Assembly (NCBI RefSeq): GCF_052327305.1
Contig: NZ_CP182486.1
Span: 1,364,001 to 1,428,000, forward strand
Length of the DNA stretch: 64,000 nt
Direction of reading: 5' to 3'
Source: Sphingobium sp052327305
Lineage (GTDB): Bacteria; Pseudomonadota; Alphaproteobacteria; Sphingomonadales; Sphingomonadaceae
Notes under the pieces: generated by a model
The model's database searches: none
Seen by the model: the letters and a program-made list of their open reading frames with translations, nothing else
What the model was told of the DNA's origin: nothing
Made by a program: the position numbers and the translations under genes
Shown: positions 9,243-18,191 of the stretch, in pieces
How positions within the stretch are numbered: position 1 is the first letter of the stretch
How the letters are laid out: every line of letters starts with the position of its first letter

Positions 9243-10658
9243 GGTGCCCGCGACGGCGAAGAGCAGACCGATGAACGCACTGATGACCAGCGTCTGCCAG
9301 TCCTTTGCGGCAAATACGACCGGGTCATCATGCACTTCACCGCGATGCGTCTTCATCCACAGACGTGCGACCCAGTAGAGAATGAGTGCGGGCACCAACA
9401 GAATCGCAGCGGTGGACGGATACATGGCGCGCGTCGTCTCGCTATCGACGTAAAAGGCGATGACGAGAACCGCATTCATTCCCGAGGCGACGCCCGCCGC
9501 CATCAACACGGGCAGGTCGCTCGCCTGATAACCCCGCCCTGCCAGCATGCCCTCGCTTGAAGTCAGGAGAGGCCGGAGCTCGGAGTAACGCTTCACCAGC
9601 GCGAGGCTAAAGAAAATAAACATCGAGAAGGCGAGCAACCAGAAGCTGGGCACCACTCCCGTTGCCGCCGCCCCGCCGGCAATGCGAACGGTATAAAGCG
9701 CAGCGAGTAGGATGACATCGACAATCACCTGCTGCTTGAGTTTGAAGGAATAGAGCGTCGTGGCAATGCCATAGCCCACCAGAACCGCCGTGAAGAGCGG
9801 GCCGAGCAATATGGCAATGGCAAGCGACGCAAGAAGCAGAAGCGGCACAGCCTTGAAGCCAACGGAGATCGACAGCGCACCGGACGCGAAAGGCCGATTG
9901 CGCTTGCGTTTGTGGCGCCGGTCAGCGTCGACATCCAGCATATCGTTCAGCAGATACACAGCCGAAGCGCACAGGCTGAACGCCACGAAGGCCAGCAGCG
10001 CCTGCACCAACACATCCAGTTCGAAGCGGTGACCCGCCAGCGGTGGCAGGAAAACTAGTCCGTTCTTGAGCCATTGATGGGGACGCATCGCCTTGGCTAG
10101 CGCGCGAGCCGTCTCCGGCTTGCGAGCGACCACCTCCACCTGCAGCCCCGCGCGCCTCACTTGACCTCTGAGCTTTCGACTGTCGACCGACAACGAGCGG
10201 CGCGCTCGCGACCAGATGGCCAGGTCCGCTTTCGAATCGCCGATATAGTCGAATCCACCTTCGCCATAGCGCTCGACCAGCGCAGTCGCCTTGGCGTGGG
10301 ACGCATTATTGGTAGCTCCCTCGCTGGCGATCACGTCGTCGAAATAGCCGACATGGCGGGCAAGCGCCTCGGCATGAGTGCGATCGGCAGCGGTCGCGAG
10401 CACGACGGGGCGACCGGCCGCCTTCGCCGTCTCGATTTGGGCCAGCACTTCCTCGCGCAGCGGCACGACCTCAGGATTAAGCGGAGCCATGGCGGCAATT
10501 CGGGCCTTGAACGCTGCGCGTCCGGCAAGCAGCCAGCCGATCATGGGAAAGATCAGCCAAGGCTGTTGCTTGAGCACACGCAGTAGCGCCTCATGAAAAA
10601 GGTCCACGCGCGCCAACGTACCGTCACAATCGACGCAGAGGGGAGTCATGTGCGACAT
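9222..10658 (-). CDS. HAD phosphatase-UbiA prenyltransferase fusion (phosphoribosyl-polyprenol type)
   Basis: A 478-residue two-domain protein. Residues 1 to about 185 are a HAD phosphatase with the nucleophile motif VDCDGTL and the motif IGDSKAD. Residues about 190-478 are a UbiA-type integral membrane transferase with MRPHQWLKN, LLNDMLDVDADRRHKRKRN and YSFKLKQQVIVDV. These motifs resemble the mycobacterial decaprenyl-phosphate phosphoribosyltransferase (Rv3806c) and the Nod-factor arabinosylation protein NoeC more than ubiquinone UbiA. A fused phosphatase could remove the 5'-phosphate of the product, the step ascribed to a separate protein (Rv3807c) in mycobacteria. The ATG at 10658 overlaps the TAA of the upstream transporter gene (TAATG) and has AGAGG upstream. 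Confidence 0.82.
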   Translation of the reverse strand: MSHMTPLCVDCDGTLARVDLFHEALLRVLKQQPWLIFPMIGWLLAGRAAFKARIAAMAPLNPEVVPLREEVLAQIETAKAAGRPVVLATAADRTHAEALARHVGYFDDVIASEGATNNASHAKATALVERYGEGGFDYIGDSKADLAIWSRARRSLSVDSRKLRGQVRRAGLQVEVVARKPETARALAKAMRPHQWLKNGLVFLPPLAGHRFELDVLVQALLAFVAFSLCASAVYLLNDMLDVDADRRHKRKRNRPFASGALSISVGFKAVPLLLLASLAIAILLGPLFTAVLVGYGIATTLYSFKLKQQVIVDVILLAALYTVRIAGGAAATGVVPSFWLLAFSMFIFFSLALVKRYSELRPLLTSSEGMLAGRGYQASDLPVLMAAGVASGMNAVLVIAFYVDSETTRAMYPSTAAILLVPALILYWVARLWMKTHRGEVHDDPVVFAAKDWQTLVISAFIGLLFAVAGTSWFVGF

Positions 10659-11068
10659 TAGGCGCCTCTCGCAACCAGAATGACGCCCATGCAAATCAAG
10701 GCGATGCCAGCGATCTTGGTCATGCCCATGCTCTCTCCGAAGGCGAGATAACCAAGCGTCGCGGTAAGCACCATGCCGAGGGCAGCGAAGGGATAAGCTG
10801 TCGAAACCTCGACCTTGCTGAGCACTACTAACCAAGTGAGCACGCTCAGACCGAAAACCACAAGCCCCACCCAGACGAGCCAACTCGTGACGACCGCAAT
10901 CGCGAACTGGACGGGCGTACCGCTCTGGGCGGCGACCTGCACGGACCTAACGGACATGCCAGCCTTGAGCAGCACCTGGCCCAGTGCGGCGAGGATCACG
11001 CTGATCCCGATAATCGAAGCGATCGTCTTCGTCACATCAATCCCCAAACTGGCAGCATCTGTAACCAT
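10658..11068 (-). CDS. small EamA/SMR-like membrane transporter
   Basis: A 136-residue protein with four predicted transmembrane helices and the DMT-superfamily ending pattern AYPFAALGMVLTATLGYLAFGE. Size and pattern match ArnE/ArnF-like and EmrE-like proteins. Its stop codon overlaps the start of the HAD-UbiA fusion (TAATG), so the two are made together. In that context a flippase for a polyprenyl-phosphate sugar, as proposed for ArnE/ArnF, is more likely than drug export; this is inference. The start at 11068 is the first Met of the hydrophobic domain, and the frame is open well upstream across the divergent rph. Confidence 0.75.
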   Translation of the reverse strand: MVTDAASLGIDVTKTIASIIGISVILAALGQVLLKAGMSVRSVQVAAQSGTPVQFAIAVVTSWLVWVGLVVFGLSVLTWLVVLSKVEVSTAYPFAALGMVLTATLGYLAFGESMGMTKIAGIALICMGVILVARGA

Positions 11069-11147
11069 GGCCCACTTATTTGAACAGCCGGCGCTCTGGC
11101 CATGCGGCCCACGCCTAGCTAAGGGCAAACTTTTAAGGAAATATCTC

Positions 11148-11864
11148 ATGCGTCCTTCCGGCCGTTCCGCCGACCAAATGCGCCCGATCACCATGGAAGC
11201 GGGCTTCACCCGCCACGCCGAGGGCTCGTGCCTCGTCTCCTTCGGCGATACGCGCGTGCTCTGCACCGCAAGCGTCGAGGAGCGCGTGCCGCCATTTCTG
11301 CGCGGCAAGGGCGAAGGCTGGGTGACCGCCGAATATGGCATGCTGCCACGGGCAACACATACGCGCGGGTCGCGCGAGGCGGCCAAGGGCAAGCAGTCCG
11401 GCCGCACGCAGGAGATCCAGCGACTCATCGGGCGCTCGCTGCGCGCTGTGGTCGATCTCAAGGCGCTCGGCGAGCGCCAGATCACGCTCGATTGCGACGT
11501 CATCCAGGCGGACGGCGGCACCCGCACGGCGAGCATTTCCGGCGCATTCGTCGCCTTGCGCCTCGCAATCGACGGCCTTGTGAAGCAGGGCCTGCTCGCG
11601 TCTGATCCCATCAAGGCCAATGTCGCCGCGATCTCCTGCGGCATCTACGAAGGCACGCCGGTGCTCGACCTCGACTATATCGAGGACAGCAACGCTCATG
11701 CCGATGCCAATTTCGTCCTCCTTTCCGACGGCAACATCGCGGAAGTGCAGGCCACGGCGGAAGGCGCAACCTACGACGAGGAAGCGCTGCTGCGCCTGCT
11801 GCGCCTGGCCCGGATCGGCTGCGCGCAGATCTTCGCTGCACAGAACAAGGTAACCGGGCGGTGA
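11148..11864 (+). CDS. rph: ribonuclease PH
   Basis: Phosphorolytic 3'-5' exoribonuclease that trims tRNA 3' ends. The 238-residue protein begins MRPSGRSADQMRPI, a hallmark RNase PH start, and contains EYGMLPRATHTR, the phosphate-binding GRTQEIQRLIGRSLR, and DCDVIQADGGTRTA. The ATG at 11148 has AAGGAA 7 nt upstream. It heads an overlapping run with rdgB (GTGA overlap), hemW and xerC, and is divergent from the SMR-like transporter, leaving 79 nt for both promoters. Confidence 0.97.
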   Translation: MRPSGRSADQMRPITMEAGFTRHAEGSCLVSFGDTRVLCTASVEERVPPFLRGKGEGWVTAEYGMLPRATHTRGSREAAKGKQSGRTQEIQRLIGRSLRAVVDLKALGERQITLDCDVIQADGGTRTASISGAFVALRLAIDGLVKQGLLASDPIKANVAAISCGIYEGTPVLDLDYIEDSNAHADANFVLLSDGNIAEVQATAEGATYDEEALLRLLRLARIGCAQIFAAQNKVTGR

Positions 11865-12484
11865 CACGCAAGCTGGAGCCGGGGCGCATCGTGGTCGCCA
11901 GCCACAATGCGGGCAAAGTGCGGGAGATCACCGCGCTCCTCGGCCCGCATGGCATGGCGCCGGTATCGGCCAAGGACCTCGACCTTCCCGAGCCGGAAGA
12001 GACCGGCACCAGCTTCGAGGCCAATGCGCTCATCAAGGCAGTGAGTGCGGCGGACATGAGCGGCCTGCCCGCGCTGGCGGACGACAGCGGTCTGGAAGTG
12101 CCCGCGCTTGGTGGGCGCCCCGGCGTCTACACCGCCGACTGGGCGGAGCGCCAATGGTTCGAGGGCGAGAAGGGCCGCGACTGGTACATGGCGATGGGCA
12201 AGGTCGAGGGCCTGCTCGCCGAACAGGGGCCAGGCGTCGATCGCAGCGCCGCCTTCGTCTGCACGCTCTGCGTCGCCTGGCCGGACGGCTTCACCATGAG
12301 CTTCGAAGGGCGCGCGGAAGGCACGCTCGTCTGGCCCCCGCGCGGCGTTGCGGGCTTCGGCTACGATCCCGTCTTCATGCCGCATGGACAGGAGATGACG
12401 TTCGCGCAGATGGCGCCAGAGGCGAAGCACGCGATCAGTCACCGCGCGCAGGCCTTTGCCAAGCTGGTCGAGGCTCTGTTCTGA
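11861..12484 (+). CDS. rdgB: non-canonical purine NTP pyrophosphatase RdgB (HAM1)
   Basis: House-cleaning enzyme that hydrolyses dITP, XTP and ITP. The 207-residue protein carries the N-terminal ASHNAGKVREI, the acidic pair in ALADDSGLEVPALGGRPG, and the C-terminal GFGYDPVF and AISHRAQA motifs. The GTG start at 11861 overlaps the rph stop (GTGA), indicating coupled translation; the rph-rdgB-hemW order is common in alphaproteobacteria. Confidence 0.96.
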   Translation: MTRKLEPGRIVVASHNAGKVREITALLGPHGMAPVSAKDLDLPEPEETGTSFEANALIKAVSAADMSGLPALADDSGLEVPALGGRPGVYTADWAERQWFEGEKGRDWYMAMGKVEGLLAEQGPGVDRSAAFVCTLCVAWPDGFTMSFEGRAEGTLVWPPRGVAGFGYDPVFMPHGQEMTFAQMAPEAKHAISHRAQAFAKLVEALF

Positions 12485-12501
12485 GCGAGAGTGCCGAGAC
12501 C

Positions 12502-13644
12502 ATGGGCGCGCCGCTGGCGCTCTATATCCACTGGCCGTTCTGCGTCTCGAAGTGCCCTTATTGCGACTTCAATAGCCATGTGCGCGAGAGCGTGGATCAG
12601 GCGGCGTGGCGCGACGCGCTTCTGGCCGATCTCGCCCATGAAGCCGCGCTGACTCCGGGTCGCGTGCTCGGTTCGATTTTCTTCGGTGGCGGCACGCCTT
12701 CGCTGATGCCGCCCGCGACGATGGCGGCGCTGATCGACGCCGCCGGCAAGCACTGGAGCTTTGCGCCCGACATCGAGATCACCATGGAGGCGAACCCGAA
12801 CAGCGCCGAAGCCGCGCGATTCGCCGACGCGGCGGGTGCGGGGATCAACCGCATCTCGCTGGGCCTGCAGGCGCTCGACGATGCGGCGCTGCGCTTCCTT
12901 GGCCGTGCGCACGATGTCTCCGAGGGACTGGCTGCGCTCGATGCCGCGCAGGCCGCCGTGCCCCGGGTTTCCTTCGACCTCATTTACACCCGTCCCGGCC
13001 AGAGCGAAGCGGACTGGGAAGCGGAGCTGGCCCGTGCCCTCGCCTTCGGCACGGAACATCTCTCGCTCTATCAGCTCACCATCGAGCCCGGCACGCGCTT
13101 TGCCACGGATGTGCGGCAAGGCGGCTTCACACCGGCCGACCCGGACCATGGCGCAACACTCTATGAGCTGACGCAGGCCATGACGGCGCAGGCAGGCATC
13201 CCTGCCTATGAGATTTCCAACAATGCCAGGCCCGGCGCGCAAAGCCGGCACAACCTCGCCTACTGGCGCTATCAGGACTATGTTGGCGTTGGCCCCGGCG
13301 CGCATGGCCGACGGGGCGCGCTCGCGACGGTCCGTCACAGGAAACCCGAGAACTGGATGGATGCTGTCGGGCGGAACGGACACGGCCTGCAGGAGGAGCG
13401 CGCGCTCGACACCGCCGAGCAAGGCGCGGAAGCGCTGATGATGGGCCTGCGCCTTACCGAAGGCATCGACCTTGCGGCGCTTTCCCGCCGCACCGGACTG
13501 GCCATCCCCTTGCTGATCGACGAGGGCGCAGTTGCGCGGCTCGCCGGCCATGGCCTGCTTGTGCGAGACGGAGACAGGCTGCGCATGACGGACGCGGGGA
13601 TGCTGCTGCTCGACGCGATCCTGCCGGAGATCGTCATCGCGTGA
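12502..13644 (+). CDS. hemW: radical SAM heme chaperone HemW
   Basis: HemN-like radical SAM protein thought to insert heme into target proteins rather than to oxidise coproporphyrinogen. The cluster motif CVSKCPYCDFNS lies near residue 15, then IFFGGGTPSLM for SAM binding, and GPGAHGR. The 380-residue length and the CX3CX2CDF form fit HemW rather than HemN. The ATG at 12502 lies 18 nt after rdgB; the frame is open upstream inside rdgB. The stop overlaps a possible GTG start of xerC. Confidence 0.93.
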   Translation: MGAPLALYIHWPFCVSKCPYCDFNSHVRESVDQAAWRDALLADLAHEAALTPGRVLGSIFFGGGTPSLMPPATMAALIDAAGKHWSFAPDIEITMEANPNSAEAARFADAAGAGINRISLGLQALDDAALRFLGRAHDVSEGLAALDAAQAAVPRVSFDLIYTRPGQSEADWEAELARALAFGTEHLSLYQLTIEPGTRFATDVRQGGFTPADPDHGATLYELTQAMTAQAGIPAYEISNNARPGAQSRHNLAYWRYQDYVGVGPGAHGRRGALATVRHRKPENWMDAVGRNGHGLQEERALDTAEQGAEALMMGLRLTEGIDLAALSRRTGLAIPLLIDEGAVARLAGHGLLVRDGDRLRMTDAGMLLLDAILPEIVIA

Positions 13645-14564
13645 CGTATCCGGGCAGGCGCGCTATGACCCCGCCCATGTCCGCGCTCATCGATGAATGG
13701 CGATCGCATCTGGCGCTGGCGCGGCGACGCTCGCTGCACACCGTGCGCGCCTATGTGGCGACGGCCGAACGGCTGACGGAGTGGATGGAGGACATGGACG
13801 GGCGATCGCCCGATCGCGCGGCGCTGGCGCGCCTGACCGCGAGCGACCTGCGCGCCTATCTCGCCGGGCGTCGCGCGGACGGCATCGGCAACAGCTCGGC
13901 AGCGCGCGAGCTCTCGGCGCTCCGTGCCTTTCTGCGCTTCGCCGGGGGTGAAGGCCATGCTCCGCCACCCGTGCGCGGACCGCGCGTGAAGCCCGGCGTG
14001 CCCCGCCCGGTGAGCCCGGACGAGGCGGTCGCGCTGGCGCAGGACATTGCCGAGACCGCCAAGGACGACTGGATCGGCGCACGGGACTGGGCCGTGCTTC
14101 TGCTGCTCTATGGCGCGGGCCTGCGCATTGGCGAAGCGATGGGGCTCACCGGGGACATATTGCCGCTGGGGGAGACGCTGCGCGTTACCGGCAAGCGGGG
14201 CAAGACCCGGATCGTGCCGTTGCTGCCGCAAGTCCGGGACGCGATCGACGATTATCTCGCCCTTTGCCCCTACGCCCCGACACCGAAGGACGCGCTGTTC
14301 CGTGGCGCGCGGGGCGGACCGCTCTCGCCTGCCCTCATCCGCCGTGCAGTGCAGGGCGCCCGCCAGCGGCTCGGCTTGCCGGAGCGGACCACGCCCCATG
14401 CGCTGCGCCACAGCTTCGCCACGCATTTGCTGGGGCGCGGCGCGGATTTGCGCGCGCTTCAGGAGCTGCTGGGTCATGCCAGCCTCTCCTCCACGCAGAT
14501 CTATACCCGTGTCGACGCCGCGCATCTCATGGACGTCTATCGCAACGCGCACCCAAGGGCGTGA
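13641..14564 (+). CDS. xerC: tyrosine recombinase XerC
   Basis: Site-specific recombinase for chromosome dimer resolution. It has an N-terminal SAM-like core-binding domain (RRSLHTVRAYVATAERL) and the catalytic set: Arg in GAGLRIGEAMGL, Lys in TGKRGKTRIV, HALRHSFATHLL, and LGHASLSSTQIYTRV with the tyrosine. The GTG at 13641 overlaps the hemW stop; an ATG at 13665 is an equally possible start, giving 299 instead of 307 residues. Housekeeping context and the lack of any att repeat argue against a mobile-element integrase. Whether it is XerC or XerD rests on length and position only. Confidence 0.88.
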   Translation: MTYPGRRAMTPPMSALIDEWRSHLALARRRSLHTVRAYVATAERLTEWMEDMDGRSPDRAALARLTASDLRAYLAGRRADGIGNSSAARELSALRAFLRFAGGEGHAPPPVRGPRVKPGVPRPVSPDEAVALAQDIAETAKDDWIGARDWAVLLLLYGAGLRIGEAMGLTGDILPLGETLRVTGKRGKTRIVPLLPQVRDAIDDYLALCPYAPTPKDALFRGARGGPLSPALIRRAVQGARQRLGLPERTTPHALRHSFATHLLGRGADLRALQELLGHASLSSTQIYTRVDAAHLMDVYRNAHPRA

Positions 14565-14600
14565 GGCGCGAAAGGTTCTAAAGGTTACAGTCCTAGGAGC

Positions 14601-14660
14601 AAAAAAATCCATGGGTTTGCCGCCGGTCTAACGCGTGTGCGCGACCGGACTGCCATGGAT
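14601..14660 (-). terminator. intrinsic terminator of the PepSY gene
   Basis: Read on the minus strand, ATCCATGG (14660-14653) pairs with CCATGGAT (14614-14607), with an inner CCGGTC/GACCGG stem at 14648-14643 and 14628-14623, followed at once by a run of T (complement of the A-run 14601-14607). It ends the TonB receptor-PepSY transcript, 26 nt beyond the PepSY stop. Confidence 0.75.
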
Positions 14661-14686
14661 GCCAGACTGTAGGAAAGCAGGCGGCT

Positions 14687-15748
14687 TTAACCCGGGCGCG
14701 CTTTTGGCTTGGGTCGCTTAAACCAGAAACTCCACAGAGCGAGGCTGCCAAGCAGCATCATGGCGAGACCAGTGGTGGTGATGGCGATGCGCAACAAAAC
14801 GCCCCCGACCTTGGCGGCGTGAAGAGGATAGGCCTTGTTAAAGACCTGCGCATTGGCGGGCATGGTGAGCGCGTCACGCGCAGCAAGCAGCTTCCCATCC
14901 GCAGGGTCGAACAGCAGCAGCGTGCGGCCATTGGGCAGCCACTCGTCCGCCCGCTTCATCCGCATCGAAATCGGCTCCCCGACCTCGGACGGCACGGAGA
15001 GCGTGCGCACCTGCGCATCCGGGAAGCGCCGCGACGCGGTGGCGATGATCGCCTGCCAATCAAGCGTGGGCGAAAGCGCACCCCCCTCGACCTTGGGAGG
15101 CGCCATGGCTTTCGCGAGGACGGGGCCACCGAACGGAGCGACGACAAAGTCCGCCACGGGGCGGAAGATCATCATCGTGCCGGTGAGCGCGGAGAGAAAG
15201 AGCAACGGCGCGAACAAGATACCGAGATCGCGATGATGCATGACGATCGCGGGGCGGCTCATGCGGGCGGGGAGCAGCCGGAACTTGAACGTCTTACGCG
15301 TGCGCCACCACAGGATCGCGCCGGAGACCACGAAGAAGAGCGCGCAAAGCCCGGCAATGCCAATGATCGTTTCGCCGACATCCCCGGTGAAAAGATGGTG
15401 ATGCAGATCGAAGATCCACAGCTCCGGCCGCTCCCACTGGCTGGCCCATTGCGTGACCGCCGCGCCGGTCTGATCGGCATAGGCGCCCGCGCCCCTCGGA
15501 AGCCGGAGCTGGTGAAGGCCCAACCGATCCGAGGCGTAGATAATGCTCTGCACCCCGTCCTGCTCGGCCATGATCCGCGCGGTCGCCCGGCCGACCGCCG
15601 CTGGATCGGTGACGAGCGCATCGCCGGCGTGGGGCACAAACGTCCACTTGTCCCGCCAGACGAGCAGCGCGCCGGTCAGCCCCATGACCGCGAGCACAAG
15701 GCCCACGACGCCGCCCGCCCAGCGATGAAGCGTGTCGAGCAGCTTCAT
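14687..15748 (-). CDS. PepSY-associated membrane protein
   Basis: A 353-residue inner-membrane protein. The N-terminus (HRWAGGVVGLVLAVMGLTGA) is the first helix typical of PepSY-TM proteins, followed by a periplasmic part, then helices near residues 130-150, 190-210 and 320-340. Histidines at HHHLF and in MHHRDLGI resemble the heme or metal-ligand positions proposed for iron-siderophore reductases of this family. It follows the TonB receptor at 15903-18128 on the same strand, so release of iron after uptake is a reasonable role. This is inferred from family and context. Confidence 0.85.
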   Translation of the reverse strand: MKLLDTLHRWAGGVVGLVLAVMGLTGALLVWRDKWTFVPHAGDALVTDPAAVGRATARIMAEQDGVQSIIYASDRLGLHQLRLPRGAGAYADQTGAAVTQWASQWERPELWIFDLHHHLFTGDVGETIIGIAGLCALFFVVSGAILWWRTRKTFKFRLLPARMSRPAIVMHHRDLGILFAPLLFLSALTGTMMIFRPVADFVVAPFGGPVLAKAMAPPKVEGGALSPTLDWQAIIATASRRFPDAQVRTLSVPSEVGEPISMRMKRADEWLPNGRTLLLFDPADGKLLAARDALTMPANAQVFNKAYPLHAAKVGGVLLRIAITTTGLAMMLLGSLALWSFWFKRPKPKARPG

Positions 15749-15813
15749 GAGTCTTTTCGCCCACTAAAGTGGGAAGCGGCATCAGCCTTCAACGAGGCAC
15801 GTGACTCGTTGAA

Positions 15814-15861
15814 CCCCTCCCGGCCACCCAACAGGTTATGCTTGTGGGTGGCCGGGAGGGG
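15814..15861. repeat. 16-bp inverted repeat between TonB receptor and PepSY gene
   Basis: A perfect 16-bp palindrome arm (CCCCTCCCGGCCACCC at 15814-15829, complement at 15846-15861) with a 16-nt loop in the 154-nt gap between two cotranscribed genes. There is no T-run after it on the minus strand. It could attenuate or process the transcript so that receptor mRNA is more abundant than PepSY mRNA. Confidence 0.6.
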
Positions 15862-15902
15862 GGGTGGGCCGGAACCGCCCTCGGTCAGCGAAGCTGATCC
15901 AA

Positions 15903-18128
15903 TCAAAACCGATAATCCCATGTGAGCGCGAAGGTGCGCCCGCGCCCGGCGAAATAGGAGAGGTTGTCGGTCGGCAGCCGCGTGTCGCTCGAATAGTCGA
16001 TGTAGAACTTGTCGAAGATGTTCTGCGCGCTGAGGCTGAGACCGCCAAAGCCGGTCTGATAGCGGACGGCGGCATCGCTCACGGCATAGCCTCCGAAATT
16101 GTTGCGCTGGTCCGGATTGGCCTTGCCGTGGAAGGTGCGCGAGAGGAAGAGCTGCGTCTGGAAGCGCGCGGAGAGCGGCCCCTTGTCGTAGCTCACGGCC
16201 ACGTTGATGCGGTCGGGCGAGATATTGGTGCCGTCCAGATCGGTGTCGACAATGCCATCGGGCGCGCCGCGCGAGGCATCGCTGTCATAGCGGCCAATGA
16301 GATGCGCGTAACCGACCGAGAGGCGCGACCCCTCCAGCGGAAGCTGCGTGGCGAGGTTGATCTCGATGCCCTGAATCTCGGTGCGCAGACGCTGCACATC
16401 GAAAATGCCGCCGGGATTGGCAATGAGCAGCTGGCCCTTGTCGCTCGACGACCAGAAATAGGCGACGCTGGCGTCGACCGGGCCGCGCTTCACCTCGACA
16501 CCAATCTCGCGATTGTTCGAGACGATCGGGCTGATGTCGAGGAAGTTGTTCAGATTGACGCCCGGCGTGTCGATCGAGCGCGTGATGCGGCCGATGTCCG
16601 GCACGGTGAAGCCCTCGGCATAGCTCGCATAGGCGCGGATGCCGGCAATCGGCTCGATGACGATGCCGCCGTTGATCAGAAGATCCTCGAATTTGGGCGT
16701 GCCACCCGCCACCGCGACGCCGCCATAGGTCGAGAGACCGCAGTTTGTCGTAACAGTCGCCGAGCAGGCCACGAATGTGGTGGACGGCAGCGTGCGGTAG
16801 TCGTCGATCTTTATCTTCACATTCTCGTAGCGCAGGCCACCGGCGAGGCGGACGACGCCATCGAACAGCTTGAGATTGGCCTGACCGAATGGCGCGATCG
16901 AGCGGAAATCGCTGGGCGGCACCCAGACGCGGTCCGTGGCGATGAGGCGCTGCTCGGTCTTGTCCCAGAGGACATCGACGCCAGCGATAAGCGTAAGCGC
17001 CTCAAGACCGGGAACGGCGCGCTCATAGCTGAGCTTGCCACCGATCTTGCGCGAGCGGTTCTCCGACTGGTCGAACAAGGTGCCGACCGGCGCACGCGCG
17101 GGGTCCTGGAAGGTGGCTTGCGTGGCGATCTCGCCGCCGAACGTATCATGGGTGCGGTTCCAGAAAATCTGGCTGACGAAGTTGCCACCGCCCAGATTCG
17201 TGTCGGTGAGCGATAGTGACAGGCTTTCCGCGCGATTGGCGGCGGGCTTGCCCGGCGGGTTGCCGCGCGTTGCGCTGGTGGGAATGCCCGTAGTGCGGTT
17301 GCCGGGGACCGCGATGAAATCCCCGTCGCCGTCCAGCGCGAAGCGGTTGGCAATGAGGTCCAGCCGGGCGGTGTCGGACAGCGCATAACCGAACCGCCCG
17401 AAGACCGACCAGCTCTTGGAATCCTGCGTTTCACCCTGCGTGAGGTTGAGGCCGATCCGGCGACCATCGCCATCATAGAAGACGCCGCGCCGGTCATAGG
17501 CTGCGCCCACGCTCGCGTCGAAACGACCGGTCTTGTATTGGATGAGGCCCGCCGCCTTGCCGCCAATACCATCCGAGGTGAAGCCGTCGTCCGCCGTGCC
17601 CTGAAGAAGCACGCGGCCCGAAATGCCTTCCTGCGCCGGCGCGCCGACCGTCACCTGATTGACGATGCCGCCGGTGCCGCCAATGCCCTGAAGCGCGTTC
17701 GACCCGTAAATCAGCTCGACCCGGTCTACGAAGAAACCATCGATGGTGAAGCCGTCGCGGCTGCCGTCGCGCATCGGCGTCGACTGCGGAATGCCGTTGA
17801 TCGCGTAGAGCGGCGAGCGGCCACGCAGCGTCTCGCCCGCGCCGGAGAGCTTCTGGCGGGTCGGCGAGAAGCTGGGCGTGAGCGTAGACACCGCATCCGT
17901 GACCGAGCCGGAAATGGCGAGCTGCTGGTCGAGCGAGCGCTTGTCGATGATGTCGACAGTGAGCGGCAGGGCATTGGGCGGGAGAATGGAGCGCGCGGCC
18001 GTGATGACGATCTGCTCCCGGCTGCCGTCATCCGGATCGCCAGCGGCGGTCTGGGCCTGAAGAGCCGACGGAACGGCGAGAGCCAGCAAAGAAACGGTGC
18101 CGACAGCGAAGTAACGAGATACGCGCAT
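15903..18128 (-). CDS. TonB-dependent outer-membrane receptor
   Basis: A 741-residue receptor with a signal peptide ending ALQAQ, a TonB-box-like stretch EQIVITAARS at the mature N-terminus, a plug domain (residues about 40-160, with GRSPLYAINGIPQ and IEL-like strands such as VELIYGSNALQGIGGTGG), and a long beta-barrel ending in aromatic F (FALTWDYRF). Paired with a PepSY membrane protein downstream, so an iron-siderophore substrate is likely. The substrate cannot be read from sequence. No Fur box was recognised upstream. Confidence 0.92.
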   Translation of the reverse strand: MRVSRYFAVGTVSLLALAVPSALQAQTAAGDPDDGSREQIVITAARSILPPNALPLTVDIIDKRSLDQQLAISGSVTDAVSTLTPSFSPTRQKLSGAGETLRGRSPLYAINGIPQSTPMRDGSRDGFTIDGFFVDRVELIYGSNALQGIGGTGGIVNQVTVGAPAQEGISGRVLLQGTADDGFTSDGIGGKAAGLIQYKTGRFDASVGAAYDRRGVFYDGDGRRIGLNLTQGETQDSKSWSVFGRFGYALSDTARLDLIANRFALDGDGDFIAVPGNRTTGIPTSATRGNPPGKPAANRAESLSLSLTDTNLGGGNFVSQIFWNRTHDTFGGEIATQATFQDPARAPVGTLFDQSENRSRKIGGKLSYERAVPGLEALTLIAGVDVLWDKTEQRLIATDRVWVPPSDFRSIAPFGQANLKLFDGVVRLAGGLRYENVKIKIDDYRTLPSTTFVACSATVTTNCGLSTYGGVAVAGGTPKFEDLLINGGIVIEPIAGIRAYASYAEGFTVPDIGRITRSIDTPGVNLNNFLDISPIVSNNREIGVEVKRGPVDASVAYFWSSSDKGQLLIANPGGIFDVQRLRTEIQGIEINLATQLPLEGSRLSVGYAHLIGRYDSDASRGAPDGIVDTDLDGTNISPDRINVAVSYDKGPLSARFQTQLFLSRTFHGKANPDQRNNFGGYAVSDAAVRYQTGFGGLSLSAQNIFDKFYIDYSSDTRLPTDNLSYFAGRGRTFALTWDYRF

Positions 18129-18191
18129 TTTTCCCCCAAAGGTTGAATGCAGCGGTCTCTAATCTCGCTCAATCGTTATTGCAACTCGTTA

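Noticed and set aside
13641..14564. Integrase of a genomic island.
   Set aside because: The recombinase has XerC length, overlaps hemW in a housekeeping run, and there is no tRNA, att repeat or cargo beside it.
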